From contig DASYKS010000093.1 in NCBI GenBank assembly GCA_035995205.1, positions 1-64,000 on the forward strand: DNA of 64,000 nucleotides, read 5' to 3'. Each line of letters starts with the position of its first letter. Position 1 is the stretch's first letter. The notes below the pieces were generated by a model. That model did no database searches. It saw only the letters and a program-made list of their open reading frames with translations, and had not been told where the DNA came from. A program made the position numbers and the translations under genes. Source of the DNA: DASYKS01 sp035995205 (GTDB lineage: Bacteria > Acidobacteriota > Thermoanaerobaculia > Multivoradales > UBA5704). Of the stretch, positions 1-8,088 are shown piece after piece.

Positions 1-635
1 GGATCGCGGTGCCAATCGTATTCCGCCGCCTTCGCCGCGATCTCAGCCACGGCCCTCCCCGCCAGGCGCGAGACGAGGTAGAAACCCATGTCGGTTCCGG
101 CGGAGACTCCGGCCGAGGTGACGTAGTGGCCGGCGTCGACCCAGCGGGAGATGTTGTCCCACAACACTTTGGGGCCTTGCTGCGCGACCCAGTCGAACGA
201 GGCGTGGTTGGTCGCGGCCGGTTTGCCGTCGAGCAGGCCGCAGCGGGCGAGGATCGCCGCCCCGGTGCATACGGACGCCATGATTCCGGTCTTGCCGTCC
301 ATTTCTTTGACCCACTCCATCACGGCCGGGTCGTCGAGCAAGGGTCGGGTTCCGCCGCCGCCCGGGATCATCAGGACGTCGAAGGGAATCTCGGCCGCCT
401 GTTTGAGATCGTAGTTGGGCATCGCCTGCGGGCCGTTCATGCTCCGGACCGGCTTCAGCTCCGGAGCGACGAACACGGTCTCGAACGGAAACGGCGGAGG
501 ATCGAAATAGCCCGTGCCCAGAAACCGCGAGATGGTGAACGCCTCGACGAAACCCCATACGTCGATCGGCTCGAAGTCGTCGAAAATGAGGATGCCGATC
601 CGTTGGGTGGCGGGGAACTGCACGCTCTTGGCCAT
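1..635 (-). CDS. DJ-1/PfpI family protein (3' end outside window)
   Basis: This is a DJ-1/PfpI (class I glutamine amidotransferase-like) protein, truncated by the window edge after about 211 codons. The start is fixed by ATG at 635 with GGAAGGAG just upstream. Visible family signatures are the N-terminal GILIFDDFEPIDVWG strand, IPGGGGTRPLL, and the nucleophile elbow VCTGA with Cys123, followed by GLLDGKPATTNHASF. The pattern resembles isonitrile-hydratase/ThiJ-like members more than protease-type PfpI. The substrate cannot be deduced. It is transcribed away from the neighbouring secreted protein gene. Confidence 0.88.
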   Translation of the reverse strand, partial: MAKSVQFPATQRIGILIFDDFEPIDVWGFVEAFTISRFLGTGYFDPPPFPFETVFVAPELKPVRSMNGPQAMPNYDLKQAAEIPFDVLMIPGGGGTRPLLDDPAVMEWVKEMDGKTGIMASVCTGAAILARCGLLDGKPAATNHASFDWVAQQGPKVLWDNISRWVDAGHYVTSAGVSAGTDMGFYLVSRLAGRAVAEIAAKAAEYDWHRD

Positions 636-835
636 GAAACTTCTCCTTCCCGGTGGGGCCTGGCTTCGACAGCGCGGTAGCAAGGCCGCATAGTAACGGA
701 CCCTGCGGCCGAGGAGCAGCGGCGGCTTCGCCGCAACGTGAGGGCTGGCCTCGCGGCGGTCCGCAACTTCTGCGCTCTAACTTTCGTATACCCACCAAGC
801 AGGTTCGAGGGGAGCGGCTGAGAAAGGAAGTCGAG

Positions 836-1177
836 ATGTCCAGAAGTCTGAGCGGTTTCGCCCTCGCCCTGGGAGTCGTCTGTCTGAGCTTGTTCCTCCT
901 CCCGAGCGCCGCCTCGGCCGAAAGCTGTTACTGCTTCCCCCAGATCTACTACTACGAAGCCACCGTTCATGGCCCCACCTGCAGCCCCCTCACCGCGGCC
1001 CTCATCTACAATCTGAACACCACTTCCGACGGCGACTGCGTCAATCGCGGTTACGATCGCTCGTGCGCCGACCAGGCGACCCTCGACAACTGCACCCTCT
1101 CCGGCGGCCAGGTCAACAAGCACGGCTTCATCAGCTATAGCTGCGCTAACTGCTTCGGCGGTCCCGACCAGCAGTAA
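836..1177 (+). CDS. Small cysteine-rich secreted protein, unknown function
   Basis: A 113-residue protein. The start at 836 is preferred over an upstream in-frame ATG because AGGAAG lies just upstream and translation opens directly into a signal peptide (MSRSLSGFALALGVV, then a Leu-rich core and ASA-ES cleavage region). The mature part of about 85 residues carries many Cys residues (SCYCF, SCADQ, SCANCF) and a YYYEA motif, suggesting a disulfide-stabilised exported protein. I do not recognise a family. A strong hairpin follows the stop codon. Confidence 0.65.
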   Translation: MSRSLSGFALALGVVCLSLFLLPSAASAESCYCFPQIYYYEATVHGPTCSPLTAALIYNLNTTSDGDCVNRGYDRSCADQATLDNCTLSGGQVNKHGFISYSCANCFGGPDQQ

Positions 1178-1188
1178 ACGGCTCGCCT

Positions 1189-1219
1189 CGGCCCGCGGCG
1201 GTAAGTGCGCCGCGGGCCG
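1189..1219. terminator. Hairpin between convergent genes
   Basis: A perfect 12-bp GC-rich stem (CGGCCCGCGGCG and its complement) with a 7-nt loop, beginning 11 bp after the stop of the secreted protein gene and followed by TTGT. Its place between two convergent genes fits a terminator, although the T-tract is short. Confidence 0.55.
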
Positions 1220-1270
1220 TTGTCGAGCTGGGAGTCAGAGCGCTCCGCCGTAGGTACCTCTGGGATCGGG

Positions 1271-1795
1271 TTAGAACGTGAAGCAGGTGTTGATCGCCCA
1301 CGGGCCGGCCACGGAGGAGAACAGGCAGCTCAAGCAGACGAGGTGGTCGTCGTTCGGATCCGGCTGCTCGAATTCGCAGAAGTTGGTGCCGGGATTCGCG
1401 GTGAGATCGAGCGATGCCGTACCCATCGCGACGGTGGCGCCCGACGCGGTCCGGAGGGTCGCGCGACGGTCGGTGCCGAGCTCCGCGCGATAGTAACCAG
1501 GCGCGAAGGGCGTCCCGCCATTCAGGTAGAGAAGCGCGAACGGTTCCCCCGCGAGAACGTCATCGATTCCCCCCGCCTGGGGTATGCCCACCACGGCGCT
1601 GAATCGGGCGGCGCTTGAAGTCAGGCCGAGGCTCGGCAGGTCGGCGACCACGCCGTGCTGGGTTGCCGCGGTGCGAAAGCCCGAGGTCATCGTGCTGCGG
1701 AGCGTCTGGTCCGGCCGGGTCTGGGCGGAGGCGGAAACCGTGGTAACCGACGCGAGAACGAGCGAGGCAAGGAGGAAAGAGCGGTTCAGGCGCAT
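1271..1795 (-). CDS. Secreted hypothetical protein
   Basis: A 174-residue protein with a clear Sec signal peptide (MRLNRSFLLASLVLASVTTVSASAQ). ATG at 1795 is preceded by AGGGGA. The mature part has a PGYYRAEL segment and a C-terminus with several cysteines (FCEFEQPDPNDDHLVCLSC and a terminal CFTF). No family recognised. It converges on the small cysteine-rich secreted gene, and both may be envelope or extracellular proteins, but no functional link can be shown. Confidence 0.6.
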   Translation of the reverse strand: MRLNRSFLLASLVLASVTTVSASAQTRPDQTLRSTMTSGFRTAATQHGVVADLPSLGLTSSAARFSAVVGIPQAGGIDDVLAGEPFALLYLNGGTPFAPGYYRAELGTDRRATLRTASGATVAMGTASLDLTANPGTNFCEFEQPDPNDDHLVCLSCLFSSVAGPWAINTCFTF

Positions 1796-1993
1796 GGTGA
1801 TCGTCCCCTGAGCTGATCCCGTCCGGTGTGGAGCGGGTCATGCTCAGGAAACGAACGTCGTCGGGCGATCCCCTCATCTGGGGGCTCCTTTGTTCGGGGC
1901 AGCGGCGTTCACAGATTCCGCTAAGATCCTTATCTCGGATTCTCCGGAGTACCGATTGACGGTGCGCCGTTGCCTACGCCTGAAGGGGACGAC

Positions 1994-2164
1994 ATGACCA
2001 AGAAACTTCGGAAGCTTGCCCTATCCCGGGAGACCCTAAGCAACCTCGATTCGCGGCGCTTGATCCTCGTCGATGGAGGAGGGCCGACCAACACAAACTG
2101 CCACACCTGCGAGTTCAGCTGTCCAGGCACCTGCGACACTTGCGACTCCGCCTGCATTTGCTAG
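1994..2164 (+). CDS. Lanthipeptide-like RiPP precursor (orphan)
   Basis: A 56-residue peptide. The start at 1994 follows AAGGGGA at good spacing. The leader begins MTKKLRKLALSRETL, the KL.L..ETL..L pattern known from class I lanthipeptide-type precursors of Bacteroidota and Acidobacteriota. It ends in a VDGGG cleavage-like site. The predicted core after it is 26 residues with 7 Cys and 7 Ser/Thr, several as TC or SC pairs. No LanB/LanC dehydratase or cyclase, radical SAM enzyme or transporter lies nearby, so maturation would have to act in trans. Other RiPP classes remain possible. Confidence 0.7.
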   Translation: MTKKLRKLALSRETLSNLDSRRLILVDGGGPTNTNCHTCEFSCPGTCDTCDSACIC

Positions 2165-2203
2165 CACTCCTCAACGACTGCACCCTTTGACCGCCGGATT
2201 CTG

Positions 2204-2246
2204 CGAACGGCGGCGCGTGCCTCCCGAGAGCGTCCGCCGCCGTTCG
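2204..2246 (+). terminator. Stem-loop downstream of the lanthipeptide-like precursor
   Basis: A perfect 12-bp stem (CGAACGGCGGCG with its complement at 2235-2246) around a 19-nt loop, 40 bp past the precursor stop. There is no T-tract, so terminator function is a guess from position. Confidence 0.35.
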
Positions 2247-2398
2247 ATCCGTTGGCTCCTTGCGGGCGGTGATGCTGCCCGGCGCCCTCTAAGTTCGCGG
2301 GCCCCTCCCGGAGGGCTCAAGCTTGGGGCGTCGCTTATCTACCCAGGGCAACGCCCGACCGCAAGGTCGTAGATCCACCCCTGCGCTATCATCCCGGC

Positions 2399-3676
2399 AT
2401 GCGTGCAGCCATTCTCGCGGTCGGTTCCGAGTTGCTCGGGACCCGGCGGCTCGATACCAACTCGCTCCGGCTGACTGCCGTACTCAACCGCTACGGCTTC
2501 GAGCTGCGGGCGAAATCGGTCGCGGGGGATTCGATCGAGGAGATCGCGGCGGAGGTGCGGTCGCATCTGAAACGGGCGGATCTCGTCCTGGTCACCGGGG
2601 GCCTGGGGCCGACGGCGGACGACGTGACGCGCGAGGCGGTCGCTCTGGCGGTCGGGCGCGGATTGCAGCTGGTGCCCGAGGTGTTGGAGGGGATCGAGGC
2701 GCGATTTCGCTCGTACGGCCGGGTCATGCCCGCGGTCAATCGCAAGCAGGCCGAGCTGATCGACGGCGGAGCGATCATTCCGAATCCGCGGGGGTCCGCG
2801 CCCGGGATGGCGATCGAGCACGAGGGCAAGACCCTCCTGCTCTTTCCCGGCGTGCCCTACGAGATGGAGGGGATGATCGACTCGTTCCTCGACGGTTGGC
2901 TCGCGGCGCGCTCGGGCGGCATCGGGCGCGAGACCGCGGTGCTGAAGGTAGCGTGCCTGCCGGAATCCTTGGTTGAGGAGCGGATCGCGCCGGCCTATGC
3001 CGAGTTCGGCCGCGAGAGCATCACGATCCTCGCGAGCCCGGGCGAGATCCGGCTCGAAGCGACGGCCGAAGGGGCGTCCGAGGCGCGGCGGGCGCGGCTC
3101 GGCGAGATGTCCGGACGGCTCAAAGAGCTGGCGGGGGACGCGGTGTTTTCCGACCGCGAGGACGCCGATCTTCCCACCGTCGTGGGCGAGTTGCTGCGCG
3201 CGGCGGGTGCAACGTTAACGGTTGCCGAATCTTGCACGGGAGGTCTGCTCGCCGAGCGGATCACCGCGATTTCAGGCAGCAGCGATTATTTTCTCGGGGG
3301 TGCGGTGACCTATTCGAATCGATTGAAGACGCAGCTGCTCGGGGTCGGGGAGGAGCTGTTCGCCGCGCACGGCGCGGTCTCCGAAGCGGTGGCCCGGGCG
3401 ATGGCGGAGGGGGCGCGCGAGCGCTTCGCGGCGGATTACGCCCTGAGCATCACCGGGGTCGCGGGGCCGGGAGGCGGCAGCGAGGAAAAACCGGTGGGCA
3501 CGGTCCATCTCGGTCTCGCGGGTCCCGCTGGGACCGAGCACCGCCGCGCGCGCTTCCCCGGCAACCGGAATTTCGTCCGCATCCAAGCGAGCCAGCTCGC
3601 GCTCGAAATGCTCCGGCGCCGCCTGCTCGACCTGCCGCCGCCGAAGGCTTTCGGCTCGGACGAGGTCGCGCGATGA
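2399..3676 (+). CDS. cinA: CinA family protein (nicotinamide-nucleotide amidase)
   Basis: Full-length two-domain CinA, 425 residues. The N-terminal MoCF/COG1058 domain starts AAILAVGSELLGT and contains TGGLGPTADDVTREA. The C-terminal PncC-like amidase domain begins near residue 265 with TVAESCTGGLLAERIT and includes YSNRLKTQLLGV and SITGVAGPGGGS. The C-terminal domain deamidates NMN in pyridine-nucleotide salvage in characterised relatives; CinA is also linked to competence and the DNA damage response. It is the first gene of a four-gene operon, and its stop overlaps the next start by 4 bp. Confidence 0.95.
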   Translation: MRAAILAVGSELLGTRRLDTNSLRLTAVLNRYGFELRAKSVAGDSIEEIAAEVRSHLKRADLVLVTGGLGPTADDVTREAVALAVGRGLQLVPEVLEGIEARFRSYGRVMPAVNRKQAELIDGGAIIPNPRGSAPGMAIEHEGKTLLLFPGVPYEMEGMIDSFLDGWLAARSGGIGRETAVLKVACLPESLVEERIAPAYAEFGRESITILASPGEIRLEATAEGASEARRARLGEMSGRLKELAGDAVFSDREDADLPTVVGELLRAAGATLTVAESCTGGLLAERITAISGSSDYFLGGAVTYSNRLKTQLLGVGEELFAAHGAVSEAVARAMAEGARERFAADYALSITGVAGPGGGSEEKPVGTVHLGLAGPAGTEHRRARFPGNRNFVRIQASQLALEMLRRRLLDLPPPKAFGSDEVAR

Positions 3677-4356
3677 CTTCGGCGAGCAACCCTCCGACCA
3701 CCTATCGCCTGTTCGTCGCGATCGAGATCCCCGAAGCCGTGCAGAGCGAGGTCGGCCGCCGGATCGAGCCGTTGCGTGAGTCGCTTTCGGCGGACGGCAA
3801 GACCCGCTGGGTCGATCCGCGCGGGCTCCATCTCACCGTGCTGTTTCTCGGCGACATCGCGGCCGATCTCGTTCCTTGGCTCGGCGAAGAGCTGGCGGCG
3901 GCCTGCGCGCCGCGGACGCCGTTCGAGCTGGCCCTCCATGGCGCCGGGACTTTCCCGCCCGCCCGGCCGGCGCGCGTCGCCTGGGTGGGGATGACGGCTC
4001 CCCCCGAGCTGCACGTCCTGGTGAGCGCGCTCTCCGCCGCGGCGGGAGAGGCGATCGGCCATCCGGCCGAGGAGCGGCCGTTCGTGCCGCACCTGACCGT
4101 CGCGCGCTGCCGCGAGCCCTGGCAACGGCCGGCGATCGCCACGTTCACCAGCGCTTTTTCCGGGCCGATCGGCGAGCCTTTTGCGGTCTCCGAAGCGGTC
4201 CTCGTGCGCAGCCATCTGGGCGAGACGGTTCGCCGTAGCGATGGGACCGAAGGGCGGGGGAGCCGCCACGAAGTGCTCCGGCGCATGCCGCTTGGTGTGG
4301 CGCCGCCGGCCGCCGAAGAAGCGGACGAGGCACCCTCGGAGGAGGAGGCCGTTTGA
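3673..4356 (+). CDS. thpR: RNA 2',3'-cyclic phosphodiesterase (2H family, ThpR/LigT)
   Basis: A 227-residue 2H phosphoesterase. Both catalytic HxT motifs are visible: LHLTVLFLG near residue 55 and PHLTVAR near residue 140. The N-terminus YRLFVAIEIPEAV is typical. The family hydrolyses 2',3'-cyclic phosphates on RNA. The start overlaps the cinA stop by ATGA, and the stop overlaps the plsY start by 4 bp, so translation is probably coupled. The last 25 residues are acidic and Ala/Glu-rich, beyond the usual fold. Confidence 0.92.
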   Translation: MTSASNPPTTYRLFVAIEIPEAVQSEVGRRIEPLRESLSADGKTRWVDPRGLHLTVLFLGDIAADLVPWLGEELAAACAPRTPFELALHGAGTFPPARPARVAWVGMTAPPELHVLVSALSAAAGEAIGHPAEERPFVPHLTVARCREPWQRPAIATFTSAFSGPIGEPFAVSEAVLVRSHLGETVRRSDGTEGRGSRHEVLRRMPLGVAPPAAEEADEAPSEEEAV

Positions 4357-5009
4357 CCGCGCTCCGTGCCGCCGCGATCCTTTCCGGGGCGTACCTGATC
4401 GGTTCGATCTCGTTCAGCTACCTGCTGGTCCGCTGGCTCGTGGGGAGAGACTTGCGCACCGCGGGAAGCGGCAACGCCGGGGCGACCAACGCGCTGCGCG
4501 TCGCGGGTAAGAAAGCGGGGGTGATCGCGCTGCTCTGCGACGTGGCGAAAGGGGCCGCCGCGGTCGCCGGGGCGCGTGCCTTGGGCGCGGGGGCAGGGCT
4601 TTCCGCGGCGGCGGCGTTCGCCGTCGTGCTCGGCCACGTCTTTCCTCTGTTCCTTGGCGGTCGGGGAGGCAAGGGGGTGGCGCCTTCGGCGGGCGCCATG
4701 GGGGTGCTCACGCCCGCCGCCTTCGGGCTCGCGGCGATCTTGTTCGTGGTGGTGGTCGCCCGCACCCGCTACGTTTCGCTCGGCTCGCTCTGCGCCTCGC
4801 TCGCCCTGCCGCTCCTGGTCGTCCTGTGCGAGCGGATCGGTTGGCAACGCTCGGAAGGGCCGTGGCACGCGATGGCGGCCGCCGGGCTCGCGCTGCTGGT
4901 GTTCGCGACCCACCGCGGCAACCTGCGCCGGCTGCTTTCGGGCGACGAGCGCCGGCTCGGCGGATCGGGCGGCGCGGCGACCGGCGGGCCGCAAGGGGCC
5001 GCGGCATGA
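4353..5009 (+). CDS. plsY: Glycerol-3-phosphate acyltransferase PlsY
   Basis: A polytopic membrane enzyme of 218 residues that transfers the acyl group from acyl-phosphate to glycerol-3-phosphate in phospholipid synthesis. The three PlsY signatures are visible: GSISFSYLL, then LRTAGSGNAGATNALR, and GHVFPLFLGGRGGKGVA. Several hydrophobic segments are present. TTG at 4353, preceded by GGAGGAGG, overlaps the thpR stop. The next gene, gpsA, makes the substrate of this enzyme. The C-terminal 20 residues are a Gly/Ala-rich extension. Confidence 0.94.
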   Translation: MTALRAAAILSGAYLIGSISFSYLLVRWLVGRDLRTAGSGNAGATNALRVAGKKAGVIALLCDVAKGAAAVAGARALGAGAGLSAAAAFAVVLGHVFPLFLGGRGGKGVAPSAGAMGVLTPAAFGLAAILFVVVVARTRYVSLGSLCASLALPLLVVLCERIGWQRSEGPWHAMAAAGLALLVFATHRGNLRRLLSGDERRLGGSGGAATGGPQGAAA

Positions 5010-6040
5010 GCCGCATCGCCGTCCTCGGCGCCGGCTCGTGGGGCACCGCGCTCGCGGTCCATTTCGCCGGAGCGGGGGGGCACGACGTCGTCCTCTGGGC
5101 GCGCCACGCGGCGCTCACCGAGCGGATGGCCGCCGAGCGGGCGAACCCCGACTACCTGCCCGACGTCGAGCTGCCGCCCACGCTCACGCCGACCTCGGAT
5201 CTCGCCCTGGCGCACGATGCCGATCTCACCCTCGTCGTCGTGCCGTCGCACGGCTTCCGCGCCGTCCTCCGCGCCCATCTCACGGCGCTGTCGGAACGTG
5301 CGCCGGGAGCGCCCGCGATCGTGATCTCGGGCACCAAGGGGATCGAGCCCGACTCGCTCGCGCGGATGAGCATGGTTGCCGAGGAAGAGGGCGCGCGCGC
5401 GGGACATCGAGTGCGCTTCGCGGTCCTCTCCGGCCCGAGCTTCGCGGCAGAGCTGGCGCGGAACCAGCCGACCGCGGCGGTGGTCGCCTCGACCGATCAC
5501 GAGCTGGCGACGACCATCCGCGAGACGCTCTCGACCCGCTATTTCCGGCTCTATTCGTCGAGCGACGTGGTGGGGGTGGAGCTGGGCGGCACGACGAAGA
5601 ACGTGATCGCGATCGCCGCGGGGGTGGCGACCGGGCTCGGCTTCGGCCAGAACACGCTCGCGGCCCTGATCACCCGCGGCCTGCACGAGATCGGCAAGCT
5701 CGGCGCAGCGTGCGGCGGCGATGCGCGCACGTTCGCGGGGTTGACGGGGCTCGGCGACCTCGTGCTGACCGCCACCGGCGGCCTCTCGCGCAACCGGCGC
5801 ACGGGAATCGAGCTCGCCAAGGGGCGCAAGCTCGCCGAGATCACGGCCGATACCCCGATGGTCGCCGAAGGCGTGCGCAACTCGCTCGCGATCCTCCACC
5901 TCGCCGAAAAGTGTCGCGAAGGGGGCCTCGACATGCCGATCACCCGCCAGACCGTGGCGATCCTCTACGAAGACAAAGATCCGCGCCAGGCGGTTCTCGA
6001 ATTGATGACCCGCGAGCTGAAATCGGAGTCGGAGCCTTGA
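5006..6040 (+). CDS. gpsA: NAD(P)H-dependent glycerol-3-phosphate dehydrogenase
   Basis: A 344-residue GpsA that reduces dihydroxyacetone phosphate to glycerol-3-phosphate for phospholipid synthesis. The start at 5006 overlaps the plsY stop (ATGA) and opens into the Rossmann motif IAVLGAGSWGTALAV. Family motifs include VLSGPSFAAELA, GGTTKNVIAIAAG, and GLGDLVLTATGGLSRNRR. A longer ORF begins upstream inside plsY, but this start puts the dinucleotide-binding loop at the expected position. It is the last gene of the operon. Confidence 0.96.
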   Translation: MSRIAVLGAGSWGTALAVHFAGAGGHDVVLWARHAALTERMAAERANPDYLPDVELPPTLTPTSDLALAHDADLTLVVVPSHGFRAVLRAHLTALSERAPGAPAIVISGTKGIEPDSLARMSMVAEEEGARAGHRVRFAVLSGPSFAAELARNQPTAAVVASTDHELATTIRETLSTRYFRLYSSSDVVGVELGGTTKNVIAIAAGVATGLGFGQNTLAALITRGLHEIGKLGAACGGDARTFAGLTGLGDLVLTATGGLSRNRRTGIELAKGRKLAEITADTPMVAEGVRNSLAILHLAEKCREGGLDMPITRQTVAILYEDKDPRQAVLELMTRELKSESEP

Positions 6041-6057
6041 CGGCTTCGGTTCGACTC

Positions 6058-6143
6058 TCGCTCATGGTTTCGTTTGCTTCCTCGCTCCTTCGGGCGCCTA
6101 CGGCAGCAGCCAGTCGCTGCGGAGCAAACGAAACCATGAGCGA
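6058..6143. repeat. 21-bp perfect inverted repeat between gpsA and guaA
   Basis: Arms at 6058-6078 (TCGCTCATGGTTTCGTTTGC plus T) and 6123-6143 are perfect complements around a 44-nt spacer. The spacer holds a smaller GCAGC/GCTGC inverted repeat. It fills most of the gap between the gpsA stop and the guaA start and is more AT-rich in the arms than its surroundings. It could be a terminator without a T-tract, a REP/MITE-like element, or a structured leader for guaA. Confidence 0.8.
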
Positions 6144-6161
6144 ATATCTTTCGAGGAGCGC

Positions 6162-7706
6162 ATGAGCAGCGAGCACCAGACGATCCTGATCCTCGATTTC
6201 GGCAGCCAATTCACCCAGCTCATCGCCCGCCGCGTGCGCGAGCACCGGGTCTACAGCGAGGTCCACTCCTTCGACCTGTCGCTCGACGAGATCCGCGCCA
6301 AGGCGCCGATCGGCTTGATCCTCTCGGGCGGGCCGCAGAGCGTCTACGAGACCGACGCGGCCACCGCGCCGCGCGCGCTGTTCGAGCTGGGCATCCCGGT
6401 GCTCGGCATCTGCTACGGCATGCACGTCATGTCCCACGAGCTGGGCGGCGGGGTCGATCCGAGCGCGCACCGCGAGTACGGCCGGGCGGAGATCGACATC
6501 GCCGAGGCGGGAACGCTGTTCGAGGGGCTGTCCCCCCAAGAGACGGTCTGGATGAGCCACGGCGACCGGGTACGCGGCCTGCCGGAGGGGTTCGTCGCCA
6601 CCGCGTCGACCGAGAGCGTGCCGATCGTCGCATTCGAGGATCGGGTGCGCGGGCTTTACGGCATTCAGTTCCACCCGGAGGTCTCGCACACCGTCTCGGG
6701 ATCGGAAATCCTGCGCAATTTTCTCTTCGGCGCCTGCGGCGCGCGCGGCGATTGGCACATGGCCTCCTATCTCGACGAGGCGATCGAGCGGGTGCGCGCC
6801 CGTGTGGGGGAGGGCCGGGTGCTCTGCGCGCTCTCCGGCGGGGTCGATTCCTCGGTGGTCGCCGCCCTGCTCGCCCGGGCGATCGGCGACCGATCGGTGC
6901 CCGTTTTCGTCGACACCGGCGTGCTGCGGAAAGACGAAGGGGCGCAGGTGGTCCGCGCGCTCGAAGACGGGCTGGGGATTCCGATCCACAAGGTCGATGC
7001 GCGGGAAAGGTTCCTGGCCGCGCTCGCCGGGGTCGAAGATCCCGAGCGCAAACGGAAGATCATCGGCCACCAGTTCATCGAGGTGTTCGATCAGGAGGCC
7101 AAGAGGCTCGAAGGTCTCGCCTTCCTCGCCCAGGGCACCCTCTATCCCGACGTCATCGAATCGACTTCGGTCAAGGGTCCGTCCGCCGTGATCAAGACCC
7201 ATCACAACGTCGGCGGCCTGCCCGAGAAGCTCGGCTTCGAGCTGGTCGAGCCGCTACGCGCCCTGTTCAAGGACGAGGTGCGGCAGCTGGGCCGCGAGCT
7301 CGGTCTGCCCGAGCCGTTGATCGCCCGCCATCCGTTCCCCGGCCCGGGGCTCGCCGTTCGCATTTTGGGCGAGGTGACGGCCGAGCGGGTCGCCCTGCTC
7401 CAAGAGGCCGACGCGATCTTCCTCCACGAGCTGCGCGAGAGCGGCTGGTACGACAAGACCAGCCAGGCGTTCGCGGTTCTTCTGCCGGTCAAAAGCGTCG
7501 GCGTGATGGGCGACTACCGGACCTATGAGAGCGTGATCGCGCTGCGCGCCGTCGAGACCCAGGACTTCATGACCGCGGACTGGAGCCCCCTCCCCTACGA
7601 CTTGCTCGGCCGGGTGGCGAACCGGATCGTCAACGAGGTGAAAGGGGTCAACCGGGTGGTCTACGACGTGACGAGCAAACCCCCCGCGACGATCGAGTGG
7701 GAGTAG
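6162..7706 (+). CDS. guaA: GMP synthase (glutamine-hydrolysing)
   Basis: Full-length GuaA, 514 residues, converting XMP to GMP with ATP and glutamine. The N-terminal class I amidotransferase domain has the nucleophile motif GICYGM near residue 85 and GIQFHPEVSHT. The ATP-pyrophosphatase domain has the P-loop LSGGVDSSVVA near residue 225. The C-terminal dimerisation domain ends with TSKPPATIEWE, the invariant terminus of the family. ATG at 6162 follows GAGGAG. The inverted repeat lies 18 bp upstream. Confidence 0.97.
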   Translation: MSSEHQTILILDFGSQFTQLIARRVREHRVYSEVHSFDLSLDEIRAKAPIGLILSGGPQSVYETDAATAPRALFELGIPVLGICYGMHVMSHELGGGVDPSAHREYGRAEIDIAEAGTLFEGLSPQETVWMSHGDRVRGLPEGFVATASTESVPIVAFEDRVRGLYGIQFHPEVSHTVSGSEILRNFLFGACGARGDWHMASYLDEAIERVRARVGEGRVLCALSGGVDSSVVAALLARAIGDRSVPVFVDTGVLRKDEGAQVVRALEDGLGIPIHKVDARERFLAALAGVEDPERKRKIIGHQFIEVFDQEAKRLEGLAFLAQGTLYPDVIESTSVKGPSAVIKTHHNVGGLPEKLGFELVEPLRALFKDEVRQLGRELGLPEPLIARHPFPGPGLAVRILGEVTAERVALLQEADAIFLHELRESGWYDKTSQAFAVLLPVKSVGVMGDYRTYESVIALRAVETQDFMTADWSPLPYDLLGRVANRIVNEVKGVNRVVYDVTSKPPATIEWE

Positions 7707-8088
7707 CACCGAGGGCTTCTCACTCGCCGTGCAGACCTCTCCCGCTTCGCCGCAATAGCCGGTCGGTTCCCGGAGTGGGACGAAAGCCGTCGTCCGCGTC
7801 CCCCAATGGGGACGAGGGCCGCTCGGCCGAGGTTTCAGAACAGTCGGCGGTCAGAGCGGGCCGGCCGAAAGCGAAATTCGTCGATGGGCCGCAGACCTTG
7901 GCACAGCGAATGCTTCTTTAGCGCGATAGCGGTTCGGAAGCAGGCGCTGGCGGAGGGCCCGGATTATGCGGAGAATGGGGAACTTCTTCGAAGCGGAGCT
8001 CGGTTGGCCGGTGGGCGGTCGCTCTCGGGTCATAACGCGAGTCGATGAATATTCGCCGGGGCGGCGGGATCGACAGCCGGGGAGCACG
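7707..8088. other. Intergenic region, no gene seen
   Basis: About 380 bp between guaA and the CHAT gene. Open frames here have no recognisable start signal or protein character. The stretch contains several short GGGGACG/CGTCCCC-like complementary segments near 7780-7815 that could fold, but I see no clear terminator, RNA gene or operator. Confidence 0.4.

Noticed and set aside
7966..8088. Upstream extension of the CHAT gene to ATG 7966
   Set aside because: The extra 41 codons have no ribosome-binding site and no domain character, whereas ATG 8089 has GGGGAG at good spacing.
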